Source: Fremontodendron californicum
Taxonomy: Eukaryota > Streptophyta > Magnoliopsida > Malvales > Malvaceae
Direction: 5' to 3'
Assembly (NCBI GenBank): GCA_030761205.1
Contig: JAULJL010000040.1
Span: 11,226,103 to 11,290,102 of the forward strand
DNA length: 64,000 bases
Shown here piece by piece: positions 46,080 to 57,448 of this stretch (within the stretch, counting starts at the first letter, position 1; every line of letters starts with the position of its first letter). Position numbers and translations under genes: made by a program. The notes under the pieces are model-generated. The model made no database searches. It saw only the letters and a list, made by a program, of their open reading frames with translations, and was not told the origin of the DNA.

Positions 46080-49000
46080 GTGCTGTTTGTGGTGGTTTGC
46101 GGGATGGGTTCGAGTGACAGTAGTGCTCTGATGCGTTGGAGAGGATGGAGGGTCTGTCTTATGTCGGTGGTCGGAGCATCGACGAGGTGTGCGTTGATTT
46201 GGACCGTGAAATCGATAAGGGGGGCCAGAGTGGTTGCTGGTGATGGGGCTGGAATGAGTGGTGGGGGTGGAGTTGTTGTTGGTGGTGCCTCGGGGGTGGA
46301 CCAAATGTCTTCCGAGGAAAGTGAGGGGAGTGGGGGAAGTGAAGAGGTTGTCGGGGATGGTGGAGTTCAATATTTTGATAATATCCCCTGTACTATGACC
46401 GTCGAGCAGGTCGGCGTCCTGATGCTGACCCGTGGTATCTTCATCCCTAATTATCGCTACGAATTCTACGTGCCCGTCTCGGGTTGGCGCCAAAGTCCTT
46501 CTTCGCCACCTGCCTTGAGGGGTATGGTATTTCGGGCGCCCAACTGATAGGGTCTTTTTGGCTTGTTATGGTGTCTTCTTGGCCTGTTATGGTAGCGTAC
46601 TTTCTTGACTGCAAAATAGGGGCGTTGAGCTTTTGTACGCCGCCTTCCGTAACTTATATCAATTGAAGGTGAAGCAGGACAAATTTTGTTATCTTAGTCT
46701 TTGCCACCGGGTGGTCGTAGAGAATGCTCATTGCAACAACCATATCGAAAGGTTACAGTTTTTTGCTGTGAGGCTGAAGTTGGAGAAGAGTTGAGACTTT
46801 CTTGTGAGGTGGTCTGAGCCCCCTAAGGTTTCGCAGAAAATGGTTGTGGCCATGGATGATCCGGAGAATAATCAGTTCCACCATTATATGCAAAATAAGA
46901 TCGACTAGGAGGGTGTCGTCACGGACCGCCGTATTTACAAGTACTGTTTGGAGAATATTAGTCCAAATAGGGTGGCGGTCAAGTTTACCAATCTAGTCCT
47001 TCCTCCCGCAGGTAAAGAGTGGCTCGTTGGTGGTATTGACTACTACGCCGAGGTTTTGATGGGTATCATCAAGCCTAAGAAGAAGAAGAAAATGAGCAAA
47101 AAGTCGAGCACCTCTCGTCGATGTGGGGCTGCTCATTCGGGAGAGGCAAGTGCTGCCTCTCCTGGCGATGTGGTTCTAGAAGAGGTGGTCGCTGTCGATG
47201 AAGGTAATAGTCTTGGGGCTTCCAGTCATACGCTTGCTTTGGTGCCTTGGGTCCCTGAGCCTACCCCTCTTGCTTCAAACCCCGCTGTGATAGAACTGCC
47301 ACCCTCCTCTAGTTTGTCAGAGAGCGTAGGTGGTGATGATTTAGGAGCTAGAACAGAGCCGATTGAAGTTATTATCCTGGATGATGACAGTGATGAGAAG
47401 AGGGTATTCGACATGAGGGATTCTATGAGCTCTGATAGCTCCAATAGTGAGGATGGTGCTTGGCGTGATAGTTCTACTACGGCGGCGTTGTTTCTAAATC
47501 TTTGGTGAGCTGGTATATTTTGCGTGCCCTCGTCGTTTGGGCTTTGATGAGCTCTCATTTTGATTGTTTTCTTCTGTGCAGGTATGTCAAGTAGTGACAT
47601 TGTTGAGAAGATTCGCCAAGCGATGAAGAAGAATAAAGCCCCGAGTCAGAGCACGGGGCCTATTGCTCCGCCTGTTCAGGATCTACCCGCCAAGAAGCAT
47701 AAGCGGGATAGCCTACCCGTCGACCCTGCTCCGAAGAAGTTGAAGGTTGGCGTAGATCTAAAGAAACAGAAGTCTGTCCTTCCTTGTCTGCTAAGCAGGC
47801 AGGCCTTAGGGTCGCTACTCAAAAGGCAATCCAGGGCTCTTTGCAGCCATTGTCTGGAGGGGGAAAGAGGCCCCCCCAACTGATCCTCCCTAGAAGAAGG
47901 TCTTGGATCCTTCTAAAGGAAGCAAGACTTTTCCCATCATACCAGCCTCGCAGGGCGTCAACGACTCTTCTTCCACCCGAGACGAAGTTGTAGTGCATTC
48001 AACGCACTCTTCGCCATCTTCCCACGAAGGTGGCCTTCGAGACGCACGCCAAGGTTCTAGCTCGTACTTCTAGTATCAGAGCTGTATGCTCGTTGGGTCC
48101 TTGATCGGCAATGTTGATTCGTGCGTTAGTTGGACTCGTAGTTATCTCCCCTTTCAGGAGGTGAAGGTTATTGAGAACTACGACCTGCGCACCGTCCAGC
48201 ACGACGTCATATCGAGCATGGTGGAGGTGAACTCTATTCCTCAGGTTGCTTGGTGATTGGTGTTGGCTGGTTTTTCTAACATAGTTTGCTATTTTCTTTC
48301 AGAATTTGGCCGCGACCCTGACTGTTTATAATCGTATCGGGAAGCGAACGCGTCTTCGCGATGTAAAGGCGGATCTCCAGCTCAAGGCTACTCGCGTGAA
48401 AGAGTTGGAGCTCCTCTTGAAGGTTGAGAAAGCCTCAACTAAGGCTGCTGAGGATAAGGCGGTCTCCACCGAGCAGTCCTGTTTGGCCAAAGTGGCGGAG
48501 TCTGAGAAACAGGCCACGCTTTTGCGCGGGAAACTCACTAAGTCAGAGGACCGCGTTAAGTCCAGGGACTCAAAAATCCAACTGCTGAAGCAGGATTTGG
48601 TTGAGAAGGAGAGTGAGACTGCTGTTACCGAGGCTGTGGCCAAAGCTGTGAAGGTCGCCGTTGCCGAGGCTGTGGCCAAAGCTGTGGAGGTTGAGAAAAA
48701 AGAGCATGCTATCGAGCTAAAGAAAGCCTTAGCGGCCAAAAAGGGTGAGGTGGTGGAGGTGGCCCTTGGGATGGGGGACGAGTTTCGGATGACCATCTTT
48801 ACTAGGTTCCAAATGTTTCATGGGCCCCTTGACTGCAGAGGAATAGATTTTGGGGCTATTGAGAACCCTCCTGAGGGCTTTGACCCTGTGTGCCTTGAGA
48901 TGCCCTCGTTAGAGAGGTTGAGGGTGGTTTATGAGATTTCCCCAAGGTCTGATGTTCCTGCCCAGCCCCAAGTTGAAGGCGTACTCTCCCCTCCGCAAGA

Positions 49001-49094
49001 GGAGCTCGTGCCCTCCACTACTCAAGGCGGACTGCCCCCGTCTGCTGCAGAGGAGATGCTCGCAGTTGATGACCTTATCGTGGATCCTCTCTAA
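46080..49094 (+). pseudogene. Antisense multi-exon gene of the Tat element (ORF3-like)
   Basis: Blocks of coding-like sequence run against the direction of pol. The first (46080-46947) has YRYEFYVPVSGW then frameshifts. The second (46948-47504) is open and holds NRVAVKFTNLVLPPAGKEWL, a lysine patch and an acidic tail (IILDDDSDE). A GTGAGC donor at 47505 and a pyrimidine tract ending in AG at 47581 suggest a 77-nt intron. The next block holds SSDIVEKIRQAMKKNKAP. A further intron ends TTTCAG at 48302, and the last exon to 49094 is a long coiled coil with alternating A/E/K-rich AVAKAV repeats. Phases across the first intron do not agree as they stand. Known Tat elements carry antisense genes here, some with a Transposase_28-like domain, and the first block may be one. 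The function is unknown. Confidence 0.55.
48306..49094 (+). pseudogene. Last exon of the antisense gene: coiled-coil region
   Basis: An intact frame of 262 codons follows the AG acceptor at 48301-48302. Residues about 20-155 are coiled coil (VKELELLLKVEKASTKAAED and the like), with AVAKAVKVAVAEAVAKAV as a repeat. The next segment (DEFRMTIFTRFQMFHGPLD) is hydrophobic, and the tail is rich in P, E, Q and S. It ends DDLIVDPL and a stop at 49092-49094. A poly(A)-signal-like AATGAAAA lies at about 49218. The intactness of this exon contrasts with the broken pol genes. Typed as pseudogene only because upstream exons are damaged. Confidence 0.6.
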
Positions 49095-49109
49095 GATGGC
49101 GAAGTTAGG

Positions 49110-49404
49110 GATCCAGCTATTGTAGTTGGGGGGATAATGTTACTGGGGCGAGTAGTGGTCCTCTAGGTAGGGACCTTGTACATATTACTTAGGAAATTTG
49201 TAATCTGTCTTTTTTGTTAATGAAAAATTTGTTTGGTTTCCCTTTGTTTGCCTCATTCTTTGCTTAGTTTGTCGTTTTTGTTTGTTTTGGAGTCTGCCTT
49301 TGTGCATGTTGTTGGTGCATTGGTAGACTACTGGACTTGTTGCAAGTTTCTACTTTTGCTGGTTGTTTGTGTGAGTGTAAGGGTTGGATAAAGACGAGTA
49401 GTCG
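49110..49404. other. 3' side of the antisense gene to the tandem array
   Basis: Noncoding. Contains GTTAATGAAAAATTTG near 49215, a plausible polyadenylation region for the antisense gene. Confidence 0.35.
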
Positions 49405-49655
49405 TGCTAGCGCGCATGGTGTATGTGGATGGATGGATGTATGGGCCTGTTAGAGATCGTTGGGTGTACATCACGACGTCTTATTGCGAGCGCACATGGT
49501 GGACGCGAGGGTGGATGGGCCAGTTAGAGGTCGTTGGTCGTCTAGCATGGCGCCTTATTGCGAGTGCACGTGGTGGACGCGAGAGTGGATGGGCCAGTTA
49601 GAGGCCGTTGGGCATGCAGCATGTCTTATTGCGAGCGCACATGGTGGACGCGAGT
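49405..49655. repeat. 74-bp tandem array of the Tat element, left part
   Basis: The phrase CTTATTGCGAGCGCACATGG recurs at spacings of 74 and 71 bp (49481, 49555, 49626). Each unit has GTGGATGGGCCAGTTAGAGG and CGTTGGGCGTGCAGCATGG. The left-most unit (from 49405) is degraded. The array stops abruptly where the 5.1-kb insertion begins. Confidence 0.85.
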
Positions 49656-50325
49656 GTAGACACCTAATTTTGTTCGGACCTCTAAATTAGGTAAATTTCC
49701 TCCTAATGATGTTTTAGAATGCAAAAAAGCTCTTCTCATCCTGTAGGTGGTGTTCCGAGACTTTGTTTAACTGGCCAAGCATGAAAAGTCAATCTGAAAA
49801 AAGTCAACCCCAGAAAAGTCAACTACTAAAAAAGTCAACCCACATTCAAAATCAAGATTCAAAGTTTAACTCAACAATGGTGAAAGAATTTTCATAATTC
49901 GAGGTCTACAATGAAAGATATGAAGTCCGGAAGATGGGTTATGGAGATTCAGTGGAAAGAAAATCCTAGTTCAAAAATTTTGGGAAAAAGTGCTTAAACG
50001 ATCAAATTGGCCGAAATTGGAGGTTCCGAATGAAAGATTATCAATGACTACGGGTATTGGAGAGGCCATTTGAAAGCAAAACCAAAGGAAGGGTCAATTT
50101 GGAAAAAAAAAACCGAAAATTAGGGTTTTTGGTGAATTTTGACGAAATTGGGAAAAACTGTAAAAATGACCCAATTCGGTAAAATTAAAGCTCCTAATTG
50201 ATGAAGATTGGGTAAACAAAGATAGCCCAAGGCTCAGTTTGAAGTAATTCCGAGAAAAGAGCCGGTTGGAGGAAAAACGGAGAAACGAGAAAATTCTCGA
50301 TATTAAAAAAAGGAAAAATCAAAAC

Positions 50326-51180
50326 GGAGAGGAATTTGATCGTAAAAATTGGGAGTTTTTGGACCAACTCAAATTCAATATAGAACAAAGGCCTGGAAAA
50401 AGAAAATCTGGAAATCGGACTTGTTTTGAGTAAAACCGAGGCTTTGGAGGTTAAAAGGCAAATTTGGAAAATTCGAGAAAAATAGCAAATGAGCTCAAAA
50501 AATTACCAAAATTTTCAGATCTCAATTTTAAGTCATTTGAAAGAGATCGGTGAAGAAAAATCAGGAATCGGAGCTTGTTTGCAAAATGACAAATTTCGGG
50601 CCCATAAAGCTGAAATTCAAGAAGATAAATCTCGGAAAATAGCAAAATGAGCTCGAAAAATTATGAAAACTTGCAGATCTCAATTTTAAATTATTTGGAA
50701 GAGATTGGCGAAAAAAAATCCGAAATCGGAGATCGTTTGCAAAATGGCAAATTTTGAGCCCACTAAGCTGAAATTCAAGAAAATAAATCCGAGAAAAATA
50801 GCAAATGATCTTGAAAAATTATGAAAACTTTCTGATATCAATTTAAATTATTTGGAAGAGATTGCCGAAGAAAAATCCAGAATCGGAGCTCGTTTACAAA
50901 ATGGTAAATTTCTGGCCCACTAAACTGAACTTCAAGAAGATAAATCCGGAAAAAATAGCAAATGAGCTCAACAAATTATGAAAACTTTCAGACCTCAATT
51001 TTTAATTATTTGGAAGAGATTGGCAAAGAAAAATCCAGAATCGGAGCTCGTTTGAAAAATGGCAAAAGTTCGGGTGCACTAAGGGCAATTTTGAAAGGAA
51101 AATCCGGGAAAAATAGCAAACGGGCTCGGAAAATTATGAAAAATTCTAGAACTCAATTTTATATTATTTAGGAAGTATTG
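50326..51180. repeat. Tandem array, about 158-bp unit, five copies
   Basis: The phrase AGCAAAT-GAGCTC recurs at 50484, 50641, 50800, 50957 and 51115 (spacings 157, 159, 157, 158). Units include TTATGAAAACTT-CAGA-CTCAATTT, GAAGAGATTGG, GAATCGGAGCTCGTTTGCAA and GGGCCCACTAAGCTGAAATTC. It lies entirely within the 5.1-kb insertion. The region before 50484 holds a decayed copy. Confidence 0.8.
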
Positions 51181-53769
51181 GAAAAAGTAAAACCGAATTC
51201 AGAGTCCGTTTGCAATTTAATCAAGTTTGGGGGCCTAAAGTGCAATTTTATCGAATAAACTGAAGAGGGTCATTTTTGCAATTTAAAAATAGGGAGAGGG
51301 CTGAAATTTGAAGGGCCATTTGGCTAGCCCATGAAGAGAATGAATTTTGCTGAGTTCTTTCATCCAAAGGCTAAAATTGGATAGTAAGGTGGTTATTTTT
51401 TGATCAAGCCTTTGTGATTTTGCCACATGACCAATGAATGAAGAGGAAGGATGTCAACATTATGGTTACATATTTTTGAACAGCTGTATTTGTTAAGGGC
51501 TGATCACTTAATCTAAGGGTGGTAATTTCACATTTTTAGCATCTTTGATTAGTGGCCTTTGGATTAAATTAGCTAGGAAAAAAATGACATCTTACACCAT
51601 TTTAGGGACCATTCGTCTACCACTTGGAATAGGGTTTTTCATTTTCATTTTGGGGGGTTGGCTGATCATAGGGAGGGCAGTAGCTAAAAAGAGAGAAAAA
51701 AGAAAGGAAAAAAAGAAGAGAGAAAGAAAAAAGAAGAGCTTTCTTACTACTCTTTGATATGGAAAGCTAAAGCAAGGTAGCTATTTTCTTTCATGCTCTT
51801 CTCCATACTTTGTTGATATGATTTTGTTATTTTCATTGTTATTTTATTTTCTTTCATGAAATAATTTTTTTTTTTCAAAACAAGTTCCAAAAGGTTCCTA
51901 TCTTATGTTTCCTTGAGAAAAATCAAAGATCAAACAAATTTTCCACCATTTTTTGAGTTGGCCGAACCCCCCTATGTTTGTGCATGCCTTGTGTTTGATC
52001 TATTTTCCATGTTGGTTGTGATATTCTAGCTTGTTGTAATATTCTAACTTTTAAAAATAATCAAGATATGGAGCTTGTTTTCAACCTTCTTTATTTATTT
52101 ACTATTATTTTTGCTGATTTTATCATTTTATTTTCATGTCTACTTACTTTGTTTGCCATTTTTTATTTTATGTTTTCACCATGTTAGGTTGTTCATGCTT
52201 TTGTTAATACCATACCATGTGTTTGTGTTTTTGCCTAGCTATGTTCATGATTTGCATTATGTTTTTGTAGGTCTAACATGTTTCATTTTAAGTCTTGTAT
52301 ATACTATGCCATGTGTTTGTGTTATTGCCATGCTAGGATTTTCCCATTTTGATTAATGTCCATTCGGCTATCTCTCTACTTTTTTCCTTGTGTGTGCATT
52401 TTCATCTTGCTTAGTTGACATGCTTGCATTTCTATGCCATGATATTGTTTATTATATTTACTATGCTATGTGTTTGTGTTATTTCCATGCATTTTCATTA
52501 GGTCTAGGTCACATTTGCATTGCCATGCATTTCATGCATATTTAGGTCTAGGTTGCATTTATTGCCATGCAAGTTCATGTTAGGCATTAGGTCATTTTTA
52601 TGCCATGCATTTTCTATGTCATTTAGGCCTTAGATCATGCATTTCATGCATTTAACTTTATGTTTTTTCATGCATTTCATATCATACCACTTGATTTTTG
52701 ACTTACGCCAATCAATGGCTCAAAGCCAAGCTCACATGAGCATGCTTGTGGAAAATTAAGAAATTGTCAAGTTAAAATTTCTACCTTTGTGATTTTTTTT
52801 TCATTAGGCAATCCTTGTGCAAAATTTTAGCAATTTTTACTACTGTTTTTAGATCCTTAGAGGAGTCTCCAATATTTTTATTCGGATTTTTGAATTATTT
52901 TATCAAAGGCTTAAAAATGTTTTTTGGCTAAACAGTTTTTCACCCAGTGTTCTGACTTTCGTGATTTTTATGGTAGGTTATCCTTAGTCTAAAAATTAAG
53001 CCCATTTTTTCACAAATAGTTTGACATGTTCCGAGTCTCCCATAAATTTTTTAGATTTTTTTGAAATTTTAGGTTAAAAAAATCACTTTTTAAAACTAGA
53101 CAGTAAAGTCAGATTTGATTTCAAGGGAAAAATAATTTTCTGTTTTGGCTAAGGCATTAAGAGAGGGCTGATTGGAAACCTTAGCTACTGTCCTAGGTTG
53201 ATTTCTAAGCCATTTTAATCCTAAAAAAATAGTTTATAAAGCTCGGGTCGAGAGTGGTCAAGTTCGAGTTTTCAAAGTTAGGAAAATATAGCCATTTTTA
53301 AAGGGGGGTTTGGCCATGTGTCATTTTTCATCCAAGAATTTTCAAAAATGTTTTTAAACCAATCACAAAGTATTTTTTATTTTAGAAATTTTAATTTGAT
53401 ATCTTTTCCTAAGGTAGTAGATATCTTTTTAGGTATACGGATTTCTTTATTTAAAGGAAAAAATACACTTTCATGCATTGCATTTTCCATGTTCATGCAT
53501 ATTATATGATATATGATTTTTACTATGAATATTTCTATGGTAATGTTATTATTTTGATTTATATTTTATGATGTTATATTGTTTGTTATATGGTTGTGAA
53601 TATTCTATGATTATCCTATGTTTTTTGCTTAGTCATTTATTTTTGTCACATCATTTAGGATTTACTATGTTAATGCATTTTTATTTTTATTTTCATGCAT
53701 ATTTCATGATAATATTATTTTGTGTTTCATATCATTTCATATTACTTAGATTATATTGCCATGTCATTT

Positions 53770-54012
53770 AAATTATATTATGTCATTTAGAATATGCCAT
53801 GTCATTAAAATATGCCATGTCATTTAGATTTTCCATGTCATTTAAATTATATTAGGTCATTTAGAATATATTATATCACTTAGGTTATATCATTTCATTT
53901 AGAATAGATTATTTCACTTAGGTTATATCATTTCATTTAGAATATAGTATGTCATTTAAATTATATCATGTCATTTAGGTTGTATTATATCATCTAGATT
54001 TTGCTATGTCAT
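53770..54012. repeat. Short tandem phrases, 20-40 bp period
   Basis: Variants of ATGTCATTTAGA(A/T)TAT and TCACTTAGGTTATATCATTTC recur about ten times. They lie in the 5.1-kb insertion, in a T-rich strand that also repeats CATGCATTTCATGCAT at 52490-52690. Confidence 0.6.
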
Positions 54013-54741
54013 CTTTATTATATCACACATGTTCATTTTTATCTCTTTAAAATGTTTTAAAATAAGATAATAATTTTCAAAAAAATAAAGATATTCCCGA
54101 GTTAAAATAATTCATGAGTTCTCTGTCGGATTTGCTAGGGAGGATATCATCAATTATCATTAATAAAGGAATATCTTTCTTTCAAAAAACGATAATGATT
54201 CAGAAAATTTTCCAAATAAATAAAAAAAAATTATATTTTGCCACGTTTGTTGGGAATATAGGATAATTTTGAATTAATAAATTTTGGATCATTTTCAATT
54301 AAAAATTGAATTATTTTCTTTAAATTGGGTATTATTTTGAAATGTCAACTCTAAAACTGACTTTTTACCGAGACTTGAGATAATACACGATAAATAAGGT
54401 ACCGTTTATACGCACATTGTGGGGGTGATAATCCTTCCCCGCACGTAACCGAGTCCCGAACCCGCTTTTTCGATTTCTCTGGTTTAAAAACATAGACTTG
54501 AAATTGGTTTTAAAAATGTTTTAATTAATTTTAAAATGTTTTGCAAAACCGGTTTCAATAGGTGGCCGATCACACCTAGCCAAAAAAGATTGGTGGCCAC
54601 TCCATGTCTTTTTCGAGGTTATTTTCAAACCCTCATTTTATTTCAAGAGGAATTAAGTCATATTTTCCTATCTTTTCCCCAATGTCACGCTTAATGAGTA
54701 TAAAGTCTCGCGATGAGACTTGTTATTTTTTAGGTTGCGAC

Positions 54742-55070
54742 ATCGAGGGTGGATGGGCTAGTTAAAGGCTGTTGGGCGTCCAGCATGGCGTCTTATTGCG
54801 AGAGCACATGGTGGACGTGAGAGTTGATGGGCCAGTTAGAGGTCGTTGGGCGTGCAACATGGCGTCTTATTGCGAGCGCACATGGTGGATGCGGTGGATG
54901 GGCCAGTTAGAGGCCGCTGGGCGTCCAGCATGGCGTCTTATTGCGAGCGCACATAGTGGACGCGAGAGTGGATAGACCAGTTAGAGGCCGTTGGGCGTGC
55001 AGCATAGCGTCTTATTGCGAGCGCACATGGTAGACGCGAGGGTGGATGGGCCAGTTATAGGCCATTGGGC
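54742..55070. repeat. 74-bp tandem array of the Tat element, right part
   Basis: Continues the left part with the same unit. CTTATTGCGAGCGCACATGG-type phrases lie at 54793, 54867, 54938 and 55012 (spacings 74, 71, 74). It ends at about 55067, where pol sequence begins on the minus strand. Confidence 0.85.
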
Positions 55071-56130
55071 AAAGTGTTGGCTTTGCTATTTTTCCTGCAA
55101 AAGGCAAGTTGTCTTATTATTCTTATGAGGGAAATACAACTTGTATATAAGATTACAGGAAATATTTCTTCAGGTGGATTGCAATCCAAGTCCTTGGTAT
55201 ATGGCTTACATCCATTCGTTCTAACGTGTAGGCTCCAAAGCCAATCTTTTTTGACACCTTGTAAGGTCCTATCCAGTTTGGGGCCATCTTCCCCTATTCG
55301 CCCGTAGGCCTGTTGGCTTCGCAACTTCTGAAAACAAGGTCTCCGACTTGGAACTGTCTGCCTTTGACCTTTGAGTTGTAGTACTGGGCGACCTGATGTG
55401 ATCTGGCGGCCTGTCTGACTTGTGCCCAGTCTTTGGTTTCTTCCAAGAGATCCAAATTTCTTCTAAGTGCTTCTTCGTTGGCGGCGGGGTCGTAATGGGC
55501 TGTTCTTAAGGAATTGATTCCTATTTTGGCTGGTATCACAGCCTCTATTCCATACATCAAATTGAAAGGAGTCTCGCCTGTACCGGAGTGGGACGTAGTC
55601 CTGATGGCCCATAGTATTCCCGGCATTTCTTCTAGCCATGCCCCCTTGGCATCGCCGAGCTTCTTTTTCAAGCCTTAGAGTATTTTCTTGTTCATCGCCT
55701 CTACCTGTCCATTTGTTTGGGGGTGCTTGATTGAGCTATGCGTGAGCCGGATTTTGAAGTTTTCACACAATTTTTTCAGCTTGCCTTCTGGAACTGTGCA
55801 CCATTATCCGCCACGATAGTGTTGGGGACTCCGTACCTGCACACCATAGACTTTCAGACAAAGTTTTTGATTATCCTTTCTGTAATGGCCGCCACGGCCT
55901 CAGCTTCTACCCATTTAGTGAAGTATTCGCAAGCGACAACGACAAACTTCCTCTACTCTATGGCAATTGGGAAAGGCCCCAGGATGTCTATCCCCCACAT
56001 TGCAAAGGGCTATGGGCTCGATAGCTGGTTGAGCAGTTTTGCTGGCTGCCTTGGGACGATAGCGAACTTCTGGCATTTTTCGCACTTTTTTACCAACTCC
56101 GTGGCGTCTTTCTTCATTGTCGCCCAATAG
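55071..56130 (-). pseudogene. Integrase of the Tat element
   Basis: Reading leftwards from 56130, the zinc-finger end CEKCQKFA comes first, then GIDILGPFP with the first catalytic aspartate, and IVADNGAQF with the second. After a frameshift near 55775 comes the glutamate-bearing HPQTNGQVEAMNK phrase. The DDE triad is thus visible over the two frames. The C-terminal part (55294-55671) holds ETPFNLMYGIEAVIPAKIG and FQVGDLVF. In-frame stops lie near 56005, 55960, 55855 and 55675. Integrase would insert the cDNA; this copy is dead. Confidence 0.8.
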
Positions 56131-56266
56131 AAACCCTGTCTGAGTGCTTTTTGTGCCAAAGACCTGCCCCCATGTGATTTCTACATACTCCTTCGTGGAT
56201 TTCCCAGAGGATATACTCAGCCTCTGTTGGTGCTAAACACCTCAACAAAGGTTCACTGAATGATTT

Positions 56267-56880
56267 TTAGTACAGAGTGTCGCCCATTACCGTGTATCTG
56301 GCAGCTCTTCTTCTCAATCTAAGTTGTTCTTTGGGATCGTCGGGCGACGTCCCATTCATGAGAAAGTCTGTAATGCTTGTCAACCAACTTTGTTCATTAG
56401 CTATTGGGAGACACTCTGCGCCCTCTTGATGGCTCGGCAAATGACGGTGTTCCAGGATAAATTTTCCTCTTTGTCTTATCTCGATGGCAGAGGCGAGTTT
56501 GGATAAAGAGTCTGCCCTGGCATTTTCTTCTCTGGCGATCTGTTGAATTATGAACTGATTAAAGCGCAGCTTTAGGTCCATGACCTTTTTATGATACTTT
56601 ACCAAGGCGGGCTCCTTTACTTCGTATTCCCCGTTTACTTGTTTTGCCACTAAATGGGAATCGATAGACACGAATAATCTTGCAGCTCCGAGTTTGAGTG
56701 CCAACTCGAGTCCTACCAGGAGGGCCTCATATTATGTTGCATTGTTCGAGGCGGGGAAGCCGAAGGACAAACCGTACTGCCATTCACTTCCCTGGGGGTC
56801 AGTCAACAGGATTTTGACCCCCGATCCCTCTTTTCTTAAGGATCAATCTACATACAAAGCCCACATGCCGCTTGGGGTGG
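56267..56880 (-). pseudogene. Second RNase H (aRH) of the Tat element
   Basis: The main frame (56267-56704) has LFVSIDSHLVAKQVNGEYEV with a catalytic aspartate, and REENARADSLSKLAS with the last one. Upstream, the YEALLVGLELALKLGA phrase is broken by a TAA where the family has glutamate (near 56733). This extra RNase H lies between the ordinary RNase H and integrase, a position used by the Tat lineage. It would help remove RNA during reverse transcription. Confidence 0.8.
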
Positions 56881-56890
56881 CCTCCTGTTG

Positions 56891-57448
56891 CTAGGGTTTT
56901 TGTATCAGGGTTGGCTCTGGGGTTGGAGGTTGTGCCCCCTCACCAGGGTTCGGTGGTGGTTCTTGGGGGTAGCGGCGGATTGGCGCCATAATGGCACTGT
57001 CAAAGGAATACTTAACTATAAAGTCCGCCAATGCCTGGACCTTGATGGCCTTCCTTGGCTTATACTCCAGACCAAATTCACTTAGCTCAACACTCCACTT
57101 GGCCATTATGCCCGCCATGTCTACCTTTTGCAAAACTTTCCTGAGCGGTTGATCTGTCAATACCGTGATGGGATGGGCCTAGAAATACTACCTCAGGCGC
57201 CTGGCAGCCACTATCAGAGCATAAGTGGTTTTTTCCAAGCGGGTGTAATTAACTTCTCCATTCTACAGGGCTCTACTAACATAGTACACTGGTGTTTGGC
57301 AGTTTTTCTCTTCTTTAAGGAGCACGACGACTACAGTCTCGTTTGATGCTGCCAGGTAGACATACAACTGATCTCCTGGCAAAGGGCTGGTGAGAAAAGA
57401 CGGCGAGCACAAATACTTTTTTAGTTCTTCGAAAGCTTTCTAGCAATC
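56891..57448 (-). pseudogene. Gypsy RNase H and linker of the Tat element
   Basis: Minus-strand frames from 57448 give LYVYLAASNETVVVVLL, VYYVSRALQNGEVNYTRLEK and VLTDQPLRKVLQK, the typical gypsy RNase H set with D/E positions. After this, the frame at 56891-57160 continues MAKWSVELSEFGLEYKPRKA, then a proline-rich linker (PQEPPPNPGEGAQPPTP) leading to the second RNase H. Two stops near 57180 interrupt it. Confidence 0.75.

Larger units (their letters stand above)
49656..54741. mobile_element. 5.1-kb TG...CA insertion without genes (giant solo LTR-like)
   Basis: It begins TGTAGACACCTAATTTTG and ends TTTTAGGTTGCGACA. The insertion cuts a 74-bp repeat unit, and the flanks GCGAG and TCGAG agree at 4 of 5, a plausible 5-bp target duplication. 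The TG...CA ends and the duplication size are those of an LTR. I find no second copy of its ends inside, no primer site and no coding sequence. It contains a 158-bp tandem array (50400-51180) and short tandem phrases at 53770-54010. The simplest reading is a solo LTR of a very large-LTR retrotransposon, or a large non-coding derivative of one. Confidence 0.6.

Noticed and set aside
46041..46493. Threonine/histidine/proline-rich minus-strand frame
   Set aside because: It is the shadow of the antisense gene's first block in a GC-richer region and has no gag or pol motif.
49404..49690. Tryptophan-rich repeated peptides in the 74-bp array
   Set aside because: The frame is produced by tandem repeat units of 71-74 bp, which shift frame between copies. 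No protein is conserved.
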